This document shows, in pieces, positions 9,035-18,798 of a stretch of DNA of 64,000 bases. The stretch is from Microthrixaceae bacterium (GTDB lineage Bacteria > Actinomycetota > Acidimicrobiia > Acidimicrobiales > Microtrichaceae). Within the stretch, counting starts at the first letter, position 1; the number at the start of each line of letters is the position of its first letter. Both the position numbers and the translations under genes were made by a program. The stretch lies in contig JAMLGJ010000009.1 in the NCBI GenBank assembly GCA_023958095.1, positions 1-64,000 of the forward strand. Direction: 5' to 3'. The notes under the pieces were generated by a model. It saw nothing but the letters and a program-made list of their open reading frames with translations. It was not told where the DNA came from and searched no databases.

Positions 9035-10303
9035 GTGCCCGAGACGATCACGATCACCGACAACCGCACCGGCGACAGCATCGAGATCCCGATCGACCAG
9101 GGAGCCGCGGATGCCACTCAGTGGGCGAAGTTGCTCCCCGGGGTCTGGTTTCACGATCCTTCCTTCGGAGCCACCTCAGCAGCTTCCTCGTCCATCACCG
9201 AGTTGGACGGAGCGAACGGCATCCTCAGGTACCGCGGATACCCGATCGAGCAGCTGGCCGAGCACTCGAGCTACCTCGAGGTGGCCTACCTGCTCATCCA
9301 CGGTGAGTTGCCCACCGCCAAGGAGTTCGAGGCCTGGCGCTACGAGATAACGCATCACACCTTCATCCACGAGAACGTGCGCAAGCGCTTCATGGAGGGG
9401 TTCCACCACGACGCGCACCCGATGGGAATCCTGGTCTCCACCGTTGCGGCCCTGTCGACCTTCTACCCTGGGGCCAAGGACATCGACGACCGCGACGTGC
9501 TGATGAAGCAGGTCGTGCGCCTGATCGCGAAGATGCCCACCCTCGCCGCCGGGGCCTACCGCCACAGCGTGGGCATGCCCTTCGTGTACCCCGACAACAG
9601 CCTCGACTTCGCAGCCAACTTCCTGTCGATGATGTGGAAGACCGCCGAACCCCGATACGAGGCCAACCCGGTGCTCGCGAGGGCTCTCGACGTGCTGTTC
9701 ATCCTCCACGCGGACCACGAGCAGAACTGCTCCACCACCGCCATGCGCACGGTGGGGTCCTCCCATGCCGACCCCTACATCTCGACCGCGGCGGCCGCCA
9801 GCGCCCTCTACGGGCCCCGCCACGGAGGAGCCAACGAGGCCGTCATCAGGATGCTCAACGAGATCGGGAGCATCGAGAACGTCGCCCCCTACGTGGAGAA
9901 GGTCAAGCGCGGCGAGGCCCGCCTGCAGGGATTCGGTCACCGCGTGTACAAGAACTACGACCCGCGGGCGAAGATCATCAAGCGCACCGCCTACGAGGTG
10001 TTCGAGGTGACCGGCAAGAGCCCGATGCTCGACCTGGCTCTCGCGCTCGAGGAGGTCGCGCTCAGCGACGAGTACTTCATCAGCCGCAAGCTGTACCCGA
10101 ACGTGGACTTCTACTCGGGCCTGATCTACCAGGCGATGGGTTTCCCGATGGACATGTTCACCGTGCTGTTCGCCATTCCCCGCACCGCCGGGTGGCTCTC
10201 GCACTACATGGAACTGCTCGACCAGGGCAGCCGCATCTACCGGCCCCGACAGGTCTTCACCGGTGCGGCCGAGCGCGACTACGTGCCGATAGTCAACCGC
10301 TGA
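9035..10303 (+). CDS. gltA: citrate synthase
   Basis: This enzyme of 422 residues condenses acetyl-CoA with oxaloacetate to citrate, the entry step of the TCA cycle. Catalytic and substrate histidines are visible in LHADHEQNCSTT, RHGGANEAV and GFGHRVYKNYDPRA. The catalytic aspartate lies in NVDFYSGLIYQAMG. The length and the N-terminal beta domain (ETITITDNRTGDSIEIPI) are typical of the larger type of bacterial citrate synthase. I chose GTG 9035 because AGGAGA precedes it and family members begin at this point. Two upstream in-frame starts are less likely. It ends in an imperfect hairpin shared with the convergent oxidoreductase gene. Confidence 0.95.
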   Translation: MPETITITDNRTGDSIEIPIDQGAADATQWAKLLPGVWFHDPSFGATSAASSSITELDGANGILRYRGYPIEQLAEHSSYLEVAYLLIHGELPTAKEFEAWRYEITHHTFIHENVRKRFMEGFHHDAHPMGILVSTVAALSTFYPGAKDIDDRDVLMKQVVRLIAKMPTLAAGAYRHSVGMPFVYPDNSLDFAANFLSMMWKTAEPRYEANPVLARALDVLFILHADHEQNCSTTAMRTVGSSHADPYISTAAAASALYGPRHGGANEAVIRMLNEIGSIENVAPYVEKVKRGEARLQGFGHRVYKNYDPRAKIIKRTAYEVFEVTGKSPMLDLALALEEVALSDEYFISRKLYPNVDFYSGLIYQAMGFPMDMFTVLFAIPRTAGWLSHYMELLDQGSRIYRPRQVFTGAAERDYVPIVNR

Positions 10304-10345
10304 GCGCCTCCGCCCTGGCTCCCTGCTGCGCGGAGCTGCTCAGCG
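10298..10345. terminator. bidirectional imperfect hairpin between convergent stops
   Basis: The 15-base arms 10298-10312 and 10331-10345 are complementary at 12 positions and embrace both stop codons. This fits a shared terminator for citrate synthase and the oppositely oriented oxidoreductase. Confidence 0.5.
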
Positions 10346-11323
10346 AACCTCCAGCAACACCTTGCCGACGTTCGCGTTGGAGGCGACGTACTCGTGGGCC
10401 TCGGCCACGTCCCACAGCGACATCCGGCGGTCGATCACAGGATTCAGCAGGCCGCCCTCGAACGCTCCGAGGAGGTCTGCAGCACACCGCTGGGTGATTG
10501 CGATCTTCTCCTCCAGGGGCCGTGCCCTCAGAACCGTGCCGATGAGCGACACCCGACGGGGAAGCATCTCGCCCACCGGCACCGTGGCCTTGCCACCTCC
10601 CATCACACCCACCTGCACGATCCGTCCACCGACGGCACAGCAACGGATGTTGCGGCCCACGTAGTCCCCGCCGACCAGGTCCAGCACGACGTCCACGCCG
10701 TCTCCCCCGGTAGCGCGGTCCACCGCCTCCACGTAGTCCTCGGATCCGTAGTCCACCACCACGTCGGCACCGAGTGCCTCGCAGGCGGCGACCTTCGCCG
10801 CCGAGCAGGTGACCACCACACGTGCTCCGACGAGGGCGCAGAGCTGGATCGCCGCGGTCCCCACCCCTGATGCCCCCGCATGCACCAGCGCCCATCCCCC
10901 AACCCGGAGACCGCCCTGCAGGACCAATGCGTCGTACGCGGTGACGAACACCTCGGGCAGGGCCCCCGCGTCGGGCAACCCGATGCGTTCCGGGACCGCC
11001 ATCGCCTGGCGTTCGTGCAACACCGCGGCCTCCGCGTAGGCACCCCCGGCCACCACGCCCATCACGGCATCGCCGGGTGACCAGAGCTGCACCCTGTCCC
11101 CCACGGCCGAGACGACCCCCGCCAGCTCCAGGCCCGGGACCTCGTGGGCACGCGGTGGCCCGGGTTCGGGGTAGAGGCCCATGCGCTGGAGCAGGTCCGC
11201 CCGGTTCACCGCGGTTGCCGCGACGTCGATGAGCACTTCCTCGGGACCGGGGACCGGTTCGGGAACCTCGCGTGCCGTCAGCACCTCGGGTCCCCCGTGG
11301 CTTTCCAGGACGATCGCTCGCAT
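10340..11323 (-). CDS. zinc-independent NAD(P)H:quinone oxidoreductase, MDR family
   Basis: A 327-residue medium-chain dehydrogenase/reductase of the quinone oxidoreductase (PIG3-like) group. The start MRAIVLESHGGPEVL and the VNRADLLQRMGLYPEP segment are characteristic. The Rossmann fold shows the nucleotide-binding AGASGVGTAAIQL stretch. The cysteines that bind structural and catalytic zinc in alcohol dehydrogenases are not present. It probably reduces quinones or enones with NADPH in the cytosol; the true substrate is unknown. The ATG at 11323 gives the standard N terminus. The acyl-CoA dehydrogenase gene is divergent, starting 70 bases away. Confidence 0.88.
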   Translation of the reverse strand: MRAIVLESHGGPEVLTAREVPEPVPGPEEVLIDVAATAVNRADLLQRMGLYPEPGPPRAHEVPGLELAGVVSAVGDRVQLWSPGDAVMGVVAGGAYAEAAVLHERQAMAVPERIGLPDAGALPEVFVTAYDALVLQGGLRVGGWALVHAGASGVGTAAIQLCALVGARVVVTCSAAKVAACEALGADVVVDYGSEDYVEAVDRATGGDGVDVVLDLVGGDYVGRNIRCCAVGGRIVQVGVMGGGKATVPVGEMLPRRVSLIGTVLRARPLEEKIAITQRCAADLLGAFEGGLLNPVIDRRMSLWDVAEAHEYVASNANVGKVLLEVR

Positions 11324-11393
11324 GCACCGGACTGTACCGGCCGCCCGGCGGCGGACAGGATGGTCGGGTGCCACGCTCACGGAGTGCACCAGG

Positions 11394-12509
11394 ATGAGCC
11401 TCGACTTCGCCCTTCCCACCGAGGTTGCCGAGCTGCGCGCCGAGGCCCGCGAGGTCGCCGCGACGGCGGTGGCCGACCTGCCGGTGAAGGAGGACTCGTG
11501 GATGGTCGGCACCTCTCGGGAGTTCTCACTTGAGCTCGCGGAACGAGGCTGGATCGGGATGACCTGGCCCCGGGAGTGGGGTGGACACGGCCGAAGCCCC
11601 CTCGAACGCTTCGTGGTGGTCGAGGCCCTCGTGTCAGCCGGTGCCCCGATGGCCACCAGCTGGTTCGCGGACCGACAGATCGGTCCGACATTGCTGCAGT
11701 TCGGCACCGACGAGCAACGCAGGCGTTGGCTGCCCGAGATCGTCCAGGGCCGCTCTGCCTGGTGCATCGGCATGAGCGAACCCGATGCGGGCAGTGACGT
11801 CGCCTCGATCCGCACCCGTGCCCTGGAGTGCCGCGACGGGAGCGGTCAGTGGCGCATCACCGGCACCAAGGTCTGGACCTCGGGCGCCGCAGAGGCCGAC
11901 TGGTGCTACCTGGTCGCCCGCACCGACCCCGACGCGCCACCCCACGCAGGGCTCTCGGAGTTCGTGGTTGACATGCGCTCTGCGGGCATCGAGGTGAACC
12001 GGATCACCGACGCCACCGGCAACGAACACTTCTGCGAGGTGCACTTCGACGACGTCGCGGTACCGGCGGACAACCTGGTGGGCAGACCCAACGGGAGCTT
12101 CTCCCAGGTCATGCGCCAGATGGAACACGAACGGGGTGGGATCGACCGCCTCGTGTCGAACCGGGCGCTGTACGCGGACGCGATCGCGAACCTGGGCGAC
12201 CCCACACCCCTGGTCAGACAGGAGGTGGCCCGACTCGAATCCGGCTACCTCCTCGGCCGGCAGATGGTCATGCGCGAGGTGATGGGCCAGGCTCCGAGGG
12301 GTTGGTCGGCGATCACCAAGACGTACTGCACCGAGTTCGAACAGCGCGTGGCGGAGTTCTGCGTCGCCCACGCCGGCCCCGAGGCGATGCTGTGGAACCG
12401 GCTCTCGAGGGGCATCTGCTACGCCCCGGCCTACACGATCATGGGCGGGACCACCCAGATACTGCGCAACGTGATCGCCGAGCGGTACCTCGGACTGCCG
12501 CGGGACTGA
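11394..12509 (+). CDS. acyl-CoA dehydrogenase family protein
   Basis: This flavoprotein of 371 residues belongs to the acyl-CoA dehydrogenase family, which oxidises acyl-CoA thioesters at the alpha-beta bond and passes electrons to ETF. The N-terminal helical domain, the family signature GMSEPDAGSDVASI, the FAD-contacting KVWTSGAAEADW strand and the C-terminal GGTTQILRNVIAERYLGLPRD helix are visible. These are also features of the steroid and CoA-ester degradation subgroups found widely in actinobacteria. The chain is slightly shorter than the usual 380-390 residues. AGG precedes the ATG. The substrate is unknown, and no other beta-oxidation gene is adjacent. Confidence 0.88.
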   Translation: MSLDFALPTEVAELRAEAREVAATAVADLPVKEDSWMVGTSREFSLELAERGWIGMTWPREWGGHGRSPLERFVVVEALVSAGAPMATSWFADRQIGPTLLQFGTDEQRRRWLPEIVQGRSAWCIGMSEPDAGSDVASIRTRALECRDGSGQWRITGTKVWTSGAAEADWCYLVARTDPDAPPHAGLSEFVVDMRSAGIEVNRITDATGNEHFCEVHFDDVAVPADNLVGRPNGSFSQVMRQMEHERGGIDRLVSNRALYADAIANLGDPTPLVRQEVARLESGYLLGRQMVMREVMGQAPRGWSAITKTYCTEFEQRVAEFCVAHAGPEAMLWNRLSRGICYAPAYTIMGGTTQILRNVIAERYLGLPRD

Positions 12510-12537
12510 GGCCCGCGCCCCCACCGGACTGCGGGAG

Positions 12538-15270
12538 TCAGTCCAGGTGCCTCACACCCAGGTCCTCCGCGGGGATGGCCACCTCCACGCGCACGTCGGC
12601 CACCCAGGCGCCCCCGACGGAGGCGACCACCGGGTCGGCCACCAGCGAGGTGATCTCCTCGGTGCGTTCCACCAACGACGCGAGACGCTGGACGACACCG
12701 ACCAGGGCGACACGGTCGAGGGGATCCGAGAGCGCACGGCCCAGGGCGCTCGAGGCCACCAGTGACTGCGCGTCGGTGAGCGTCAGCGGCAGGTACCCGA
12801 CCTCGGGGGTGTCCATTGCGGTCACCGGCCCTCCGAGGCCCACATGAATCGTCGTGGCGGAACGGGTGCGTCGGATGCTGATGGCTGCGTCCACCCCTCT
12901 CTCGATGAAGCGCTGCACCACCACCGGGTGCATGTCGGCTCCCAGCGCTCCCTGCATCCGGGCCCATGTCTGGCGCAGGTCGATGGCATCCGCGAGGTCG
13001 ATGGCGACACCGGAGATCGCCGAGCGGGTCCGCCTGTCACGACGCGCCGCCTTGAGCGCCACCGGCCAGCCGATCCTCTCGGCGGCGGCGACCGCCTCGT
13101 CGGGATCGGCGACCACCACCCGTTCGGCCACCGACACGCCGTAGGCGTCGAGCAGCGCCTCCTGGGCGGCGAGGTCGAGCGGCACAGGGGTGTCGTCGGC
13201 CACACCCTCGAGGGCACGTCGCACGACCTCGCCCACCCGGGACTGGTCGTGACCCTCGCCCTTGTCGAAGTCGACACCGCGGTTGGCGTCGACCCACTCC
13301 CGGTACCTGGCGAGGCGCCCCAGCGCACGCGCCGGATGCTCCGGGAAGGCGAACACGGGCACCTGCTCGTCGCCCTCTGCGACCCTTGGCGCCTCCGCCA
13401 CACCCAGCATCGCAGCGACGAAGCACTTCCCGGGGTGCGCCGCGGAACGCTGCGCGACGACCTTGGAGACCTCCTCGGAGCGCTCCAGCCTGGGAGGCGA
13501 GTGCACCACGAGCACGCTCGACACCGAGTCGTCGGCACAGACGTCGTCGATCGCCTCCTCGTAGTCCCGGGCGGTGGCCCTGAACGACAGCGTCACCGCC
13601 CCCGGCGCGCCGTTGGACCCCAGGAGCAGACCGGCCCCGTTGCATGCAGCTGCGGCCAGGGCCACCGCGCCCTCGGAGTTGCCCACCACCGCCACCCCAC
13701 GCCCCGCGGGCACCGGCTGGTCCGCCAGGATCCTGCCGATGTCCATGAGCTGTTCGAGGGTTCCCACGCTGATCACACCCGTCTGGCGCTCCAGGGCGGC
13801 GATCCTGTGGCGGATCATGTCGCGGTCCCCGTCGGGGCCCACGAGCAGCTCGCCCAGCACGGCCACCGGCTTGGACAGCGACACCGCACGCGCCGAACGC
13901 AGCATCCGTGGCCGCAGGTCCGTGGAGCGCAGGTAGAGCAGCACCGCGTCGGTTGCGGCGTCCTCGCCCCAGAACGACAACATGTCCCCGAGGCCCACAT
14001 CCAGGTGGCCTCCACCGGCCACGAAGGTCGACACGCCCATCTCGCGCCGCGCCGACTCCTCGAGGATCGCAGCGGCGAGCGTGCCCGACTCGGCGAGCAT
14101 CGCGACCGAACCCGCTGTGGGCAGCACCGGTGCCACGGTTGCGCGGAGGCTCACCGCCGGGTCGGTGTTGAGGATGCCGAAGCAGTCCGGTCCGAGCAGG
14201 CGCACGCCGTGGCGGCGAGCTGTGAGCACGATCTCGTGTTCCAGGGGCCTGCGCTCGGCCTCGGTGCCGAACCCCGAGGACATGATCATGATCGCCCCGA
14301 CGCCTGCACGTGCACAGTCGGCCACCACCGATGGCACCAGCTCTGCCCGCACCGCGACGATGGCGAGGTCGGTCCCCTCCGGGACCTCGTCGGAGACAAC
14401 CGGCTCCGGTTCCCCACCGGAGCCCACGTCCGCACCCGTTCCGGCGTCGGCACCGGCATCGGCATCGGCAGGTCCGGGGGCGCCATCACGTGCCACCAGG
14501 CTGAGCTCGCCGGTGAATCCCCCGCGGCGCACGGCGCGGGCCACCGCCGCTCCGAGGCCCGACTCGCGCGATCTGGCCACCACCGCCACCGACTGCGGAC
14601 ACAGGAGTCGCTCCACGGTGGCCGCGGCGGCGACACGTTCCCGACCGTCGGCTGCCGCGGTGGATGCATCGGTCGGTGCGATGCTGAACGAGAGCGCCAC
14701 CAGACCGTCCTCGATCCGGGACTTCACGTCGTAGCCGGCGCGGGCGAACACGTTCAGCATCTTGCGGTTGTTGGGCAGGGTCGAGGCGGTGAAGCGCCTG
14801 ATGCCCCGGTGCCGCGCGGCCGCTGCGAGGTACTCGAGCATCACGGTTGCCAGCCCGCGACCGTGGTGGCGGTCGTCCACGAAGAAGGCGACCTCGGCGG
14901 TGTCGCTGTCGGAGTAGCGCTCGTAGCGGGCGACGGCCACGATCTCGGCGTCGACCTCGGCGACGAAGGCCACCCGGTTGTGGTAGTCGATCTCGGTGAA
15001 GTAGCGCAGGTCCTTGTGGCTGAGTCGTGGACGCGGTGAGAGGAACCGGAAGTACACCGACTCGGGCGACTGGCGTTCGTGGAAGGCCAGGAGCGCCTCC
15101 TGGTCGTCCGGGCCGATCGGACGCATGTGCACGGTGCGCCCGTCCCGCAGGACCACGTCGGTCACCCAGGATTCGGGATAGCGGGGAGCCGCCCGATGCG
15201 CATCCCCCTTCGGCGACTCACCGTCCCGCCCGGCGGACACCCCGGGGGCATCGGTCCCGGGTGAGCTCAC
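12538..15270 (-). CDS. GNAT acetyltransferase fused to NDP-forming acyl-CoA-synthetase-like domains (Pat-type protein acetyltransferase)
   Basis: The product of 910 residues starts with a GNAT acetyltransferase domain (about residues 35-190, including the acetyl-CoA loop HHGRGLATVMLEYL). CoA-binding, flavodoxin-like and ATP-grasp domains follow, resembling ADP-forming acetyl-CoA synthetases. Actinobacterial Pat enzymes have this order, with GNAT first; enterobacterial PatZ has GNAT last. They acetylate lysines of acyl-CoA synthetases and other proteins. The phosphorylated histidine expected in the SHTGAL-type motif of true synthetases is missing: the aligned stretch reads LGELLVGPDGDRD. The synthetase half is therefore probably a sensor rather than an enzyme. 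Its GTG start overlaps the stop of the upstream hydrolase (GTGA), so the two are likely co-translated. A low-complexity Asp/Ala/Gly linker lies near residue 275. Confidence 0.85.
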   Translation of the reverse strand: MSSPGTDAPGVSAGRDGESPKGDAHRAAPRYPESWVTDVVLRDGRTVHMRPIGPDDQEALLAFHERQSPESVYFRFLSPRPRLSHKDLRYFTEIDYHNRVAFVAEVDAEIVAVARYERYSDSDTAEVAFFVDDRHHGRGLATVMLEYLAAAARHRGIRRFTASTLPNNRKMLNVFARAGYDVKSRIEDGLVALSFSIAPTDASTAAADGRERVAAAATVERLLCPQSVAVVARSRESGLGAAVARAVRRGGFTGELSLVARDGAPGPADADAGADAGTGADVGSGGEPEPVVSDEVPEGTDLAIVAVRAELVPSVVADCARAGVGAIMIMSSGFGTEAERRPLEHEIVLTARRHGVRLLGPDCFGILNTDPAVSLRATVAPVLPTAGSVAMLAESGTLAAAILEESARREMGVSTFVAGGGHLDVGLGDMLSFWGEDAATDAVLLYLRSTDLRPRMLRSARAVSLSKPVAVLGELLVGPDGDRDMIRHRIAALERQTGVISVGTLEQLMDIGRILADQPVPAGRGVAVVGNSEGAVALAAAACNGAGLLLGSNGAPGAVTLSFRATARDYEEAIDDVCADDSVSSVLVVHSPPRLERSEEVSKVVAQRSAAHPGKCFVAAMLGVAEAPRVAEGDEQVPVFAFPEHPARALGRLARYREWVDANRGVDFDKGEGHDQSRVGEVVRRALEGVADDTPVPLDLAAQEALLDAYGVSVAERVVVADPDEAVAAAERIGWPVALKAARRDRRTRSAISGVAIDLADAIDLRQTWARMQGALGADMHPVVVQRFIERGVDAAISIRRTRSATTIHVGLGGPVTAMDTPEVGYLPLTLTDAQSLVASSALGRALSDPLDRVALVGVVQRLASLVERTEEITSLVADPVVASVGGAWVADVRVEVAIPAEDLGVRHLD

Positions 15271-16190
15271 GACCGGCCGCGGGCCTGCAGCTCCGCCTCC
15301 AGGAGCCGTGCGAGCTCCACCGGCCGGTCACCCTGGATGCTGTGACCGGCACCCTCCACGACGCTCACCCTCGCGTCCGGGCGACGCCGGCGCAGCTCCG
15401 CCACGTCTGCTTCGTCGGTGACCGGGCTGTCCGCCCCGCGCACGAGGTGGTAGGGGGCCTGGAGCGATGAGATGTCGTCCCACATCGCTTCACGAGTCGC
15501 GAAGGCTGCACGGTCGGGTTCGGCGCGGTGGTAGTTCCACTGCCAGGTGCCGTCGGGGTTCCGGTGTGCGTTGTGGAGGATCCCGCGACGCAACGAGGGG
15601 ACGCTGCGGGTGGGGTTGAACTCGACGGTGCGTTGGAGGATCTCCTCGAAGCTGGCGAAGGTCTGGGGGCCCGCGATGAAGTCGTGGATCGAGCGCCCCT
15701 TGTCCTCGGTCACCCCGGGGGTGATGTCCACCACCACGACCCGCGCCACGAGGTCGGGCCGCAACGTGGCGAGTCGGTTCACCGTGAGCCCGCCCAGCGA
15801 CATGCCGAGCATGACCACCGGGCGTGCCAGAAGGCCGTCGAGGGCCTCGGCGAGCGTGTCGGCATTCGTGTGCGGGTCGTAGCGGGCGTCATCACGCCAG
15901 GCCGACCGGCCATGGCCCGGAAGGTCGAGGGCCAGCGCGGGTGTCCCTCCGAGGGCCAGCACCACGGTGTCCCAGGTGTGGGCGTTCTGGGCGGTGCCGT
16001 GAACCAGCACGACCTCGGGATGCTCCTCGCCCCAGCTCAGTGCCGACACCCGGCCGTGGCGGCTCTCCACCTCGACACGGCGCACCATCACATCGCCGGT
16101 CGCGTCGAGTCCGTGCTCGGAGATGTTCTCGTGCAGGTAGTCGAACTCCTGGTAGGAGAACTCGGGTGAGTCGGGATCGAGCTGGTGCAT
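15267..16190 (-). CDS. alpha/beta hydrolase
   Basis: A 307-residue alpha/beta-hydrolase-fold protein. The oxyanion strand VVLVHGTAQNAHTWD, the nucleophile elbow GMSLGG and the C-terminal histidine in GAGHSIQGDRP form a complete catalytic set, with an acidic residue after the LVRGADS strand. The class includes esterases, epoxide hydrolases and C-C bond hydrolases; the substrate cannot be told. I chose the ATG at 16190 because AGGA lies just upstream and the fold begins soon after. Two earlier in-frame starts (16274, 16352) would add a low-complexity extension. It is the first gene of a two-gene unit with the protein acetyltransferase. Confidence 0.8.
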   Translation of the reverse strand: MHQLDPDSPEFSYQEFDYLHENISEHGLDATGDVMVRRVEVESRHGRVSALSWGEEHPEVVLVHGTAQNAHTWDTVVLALGGTPALALDLPGHGRSAWRDDARYDPHTNADTLAEALDGLLARPVVMLGMSLGGLTVNRLATLRPDLVARVVVVDITPGVTEDKGRSIHDFIAGPQTFASFEEILQRTVEFNPTRSVPSLRRGILHNAHRNPDGTWQWNYHRAEPDRAAFATREAMWDDISSLQAPYHLVRGADSPVTDEADVAELRRRRPDARVSVVEGAGHSIQGDRPVELARLLEAELQARGRS

Positions 16191-16380
16191 GGTCCTGGCT
16201 GGGTCGGGGCCCTCCGAACACACCCACGCAGTGCGTTCGGGGTTGCCCACGGGTCCCGATTCTGCCAGAGACATCCCGCCCGACGGCGCCATTCCCGACC
16301 CTCTCGGCGGGCGGTCCCCCGACTTGCCACACGATGTTTGAACCGAGTTCACTTGGCGCCATCACGACTTCCCGGGGGAC

Positions 16381-18756
16381 ATGATGACCAGCACCAGCCG
16401 GACACCTCATCTGCGGGTGGTCCTGGCCACCCTTGCCGCGGTGGCCCTGCTCGGCAGTGGATGCACCACGAATGACTCCGCGGACGCCTCCGAGGTGCCA
16501 ACACTCTCCCCCGATGCCACAGCGGCCGGGTTCGAAGCGACCACCAGCGTCGGACAGATCACCGTCACCGGGGCTCCCGAGGCTCAGGAGCTCCTGTTGT
16601 TCTCCGACGACGAGATCGTCGCGGAAGCCGAGACCGATTCCAATGGTGCTCTCATCTTCAGGGACCTCGATCCCGGTGAGTACACCGTTGCCACGCCCTC
16701 CGGGGACGAACAGCAGGCCACCGACGCCCTGCAGGTTCCGACCGAAGCGGAGTCCCTGCCCGAACAGGACTTCTACGAGGGCCAGACCCTCGAACCCGGC
16801 TACACCTACATCGAGACACGCGACGGCACCCAGCTCGCGGCATCGGTCTACCTTCCCGGACCGGTCGAGGACGGCCCGTACCCGACCGTGGTGGAATACT
16901 CCGGGTACGACCCGGCCAAACCCGGCAACAACCTCCTGGAGGACAACGCCGAGGCCATCGAGGAACTCGGACTCGACGCGGAGGAGCTCTGCGGCATGCT
17001 GGCGTTCCTGTGTGACGCACCTGCGCAGCCCAGCTCCATCATCTCCCTGGCAATGGGCTACGCGGTGGTAGCCGTGAACGTGCGGGGCACCGGCTGCTCC
17101 GGCGGCGCGTATGACTACTTCGAACCGCTCCAGGTCCTCGACGGCTACGACGTGATCGAGACCGTCGCCGCCCAGGACTGGGTCCGGGGCAACACCGTGG
17201 GCATGGTCGGGCTGTCCTATCCGGGGATCAGCCAGCTGTTCGTGGCACGGTCCCAGCCACCGAGCCTGTCGGCGATCACGCCGCTGTCGGTGCCCGACGA
17301 CACGGTGCGGGGCCTGCTGTCGCCCGGGGGCATCTTCAACAAGGGATTCGCCCTCACCTGGGTCGACGAGGTGCTCGCCAAGGCCGAGCCGTACGGCCAG
17401 GGCTGGGAACAGGAACTCGTCGACGACGGCGACGAGACCTGCGAGGCCAATCAGGAGCTGCGCGGACAGAACGTGGACGTCACCGAGTACGCGCTGAGCT
17501 TCGACCACTACCCCAAGGAGCTCGGGGACTGGTACAACCCGTCGGTGTTCGGCGAGGACATCGAGGTGCCGATCTTCCTGTCGGGATCCTTCCAGGACGA
17601 ACAGACCGGTGGGCGTTTCGCCCGCCTCTGGGGGAAGTTCCCCAACTCCCCGCTGGTGCGCTTCAACCTCTTCAACGGGGCGCACGCCGACGGGTACGCG
17701 CCGATGAACCTCTCGGAGTGGAAGGCCTTCCTCGACCTCTACGTGGCCGACGAGGTGCCCTCCATGCCGCCGATGATGAACCTGCTGGCACCGGTGCTCA
17801 TGGAGGATGTCTTCGGCGCATCGCTCGCGGTGGAACCGGTGCCCTACGCCCAGTACGCAACTCCCGATGAGGCACGCGCCGCCTACGAAGCCGAGAAGCC
17901 GGTGAGGCTCGTGCTCGAGTCGGGTGCCGGTGACCCCGAGCAACCCGGTGCCCCCGGCGGCAGTGCGCAGGTGCGCCTCGACCAGTGGCCCCCCGCCGAT
18001 GTCGAACCCAGCGCCTTCTACCTGGGAGCCGATGGCACTCTCTCACCGTCCGAACCCACCAACGACGACGATGCCGCCACGCGCTACGGCTTCGACGCGG
18101 AGATCGCCGAGACCGTCACCCTGCCGGGTGACAGCACCTCGGACGCGTTCAAGGCGCTCCCGGACTACGACTGGCCACAGGAGCCCGCCGGTTCCGCAGC
18201 GGTGTTCCTGAGCGACCCGCTCGAGGAGGACCTCCCGCTCGCCGGTGGGGCCTCGGCGGATCTGTGGATCCGTTCCAGTGTTCCCAACGGAGACATCGGG
18301 GTGACCCTCAGCGAGGTCCGGCCCGACGGCAAGGAGACCTACATCCAGTCCGGTGTGCTGCGCCTCGACGGGAGGAAGCCCGGCCCGCAGGCCACCGAGC
18401 TGTTCCCCGATCAGACCGGCTACGAGGAGGATGCCGAGGCGATGCCGGTCGACGAGTACGAACTGGTGCAGGTGGAGGTCTTCCCGTTCGCCCACGTGCT
18501 CCGCGAGGGCTCACGGATCCGCCTGTCGATCCACACCCCGGGAGGCGACCGGCCGCGTTGGTCCTACATCCTCACCGGGGGCCAGGAGGGCGCCACCTTC
18601 GACGTGGGCCATTCCACCGCCACACCGTCTCGTCTGGTGCTGCCGGTGACCGGGGAGCTGGATGGGTTCCCCGCGGCGCTTCCCCCGTGCCCGGGGCTCA
18701 GGGGGCAGCCGTGCCGTGAGCACGTGCCCTACGAGAACACCCCGAGCCCCGACTGA
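16381..18756 (+). CDS. CocE/NonD family (X-Pro dipeptidyl-peptidase S15-like) lipoprotein hydrolase
   Basis: A secreted hydrolase of 791 residues. The N terminus has a basic stretch, a hydrophobic helix and LLGSGC at about residues 24-29, a slightly atypical lipobox, so it is probably anchored to the outer face of the membrane. An N-terminal beta-sandwich is followed by an alpha/beta hydrolase domain with nucleophile GLSYPG (Ser279) and an HxDG-type segment (NGAHADGYAPM). A C-terminal jelly-roll PepX_C domain follows, ending with SIHTPGGDRPRWSY. The family contains cocaine esterase, glutaryl acylases and X-Pro peptidases; the substrate here is unknown. ATGATG offers two possible starts three bases apart. 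It has no partner gene. Confidence 0.85.
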   Translation: MMTSTSRTPHLRVVLATLAAVALLGSGCTTNDSADASEVPTLSPDATAAGFEATTSVGQITVTGAPEAQELLLFSDDEIVAEAETDSNGALIFRDLDPGEYTVATPSGDEQQATDALQVPTEAESLPEQDFYEGQTLEPGYTYIETRDGTQLAASVYLPGPVEDGPYPTVVEYSGYDPAKPGNNLLEDNAEAIEELGLDAEELCGMLAFLCDAPAQPSSIISLAMGYAVVAVNVRGTGCSGGAYDYFEPLQVLDGYDVIETVAAQDWVRGNTVGMVGLSYPGISQLFVARSQPPSLSAITPLSVPDDTVRGLLSPGGIFNKGFALTWVDEVLAKAEPYGQGWEQELVDDGDETCEANQELRGQNVDVTEYALSFDHYPKELGDWYNPSVFGEDIEVPIFLSGSFQDEQTGGRFARLWGKFPNSPLVRFNLFNGAHADGYAPMNLSEWKAFLDLYVADEVPSMPPMMNLLAPVLMEDVFGASLAVEPVPYAQYATPDEARAAYEAEKPVRLVLESGAGDPEQPGAPGGSAQVRLDQWPPADVEPSAFYLGADGTLSPSEPTNDDDAATRYGFDAEIAETVTLPGDSTSDAFKALPDYDWPQEPAGSAAVFLSDPLEEDLPLAGGASADLWIRSSVPNGDIGVTLSEVRPDGKETYIQSGVLRLDGRKPGPQATELFPDQTGYEEDAEAMPVDEYELVQVEVFPFAHVLREGSRIRLSIHTPGGDRPRWSYILTGGQEGATFDVGHSTATPSRLVLPVTGELDGFPAALPPCPGLRGQPCREHVPYENTPSPD

Positions 18757-18798
18757 GCCCACTGCAGCGCCATCCGGCACGCACACGCTTCGCCTCGG

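Noticed and set aside
12844-15039. 731-codon open frame opposite the protein acetyltransferase gene
   Set aside because: It is antisense to a gene with clear domains. Such long mirror frames are usual in high-GC DNA. The translation is His/Arg-rich without any motif.
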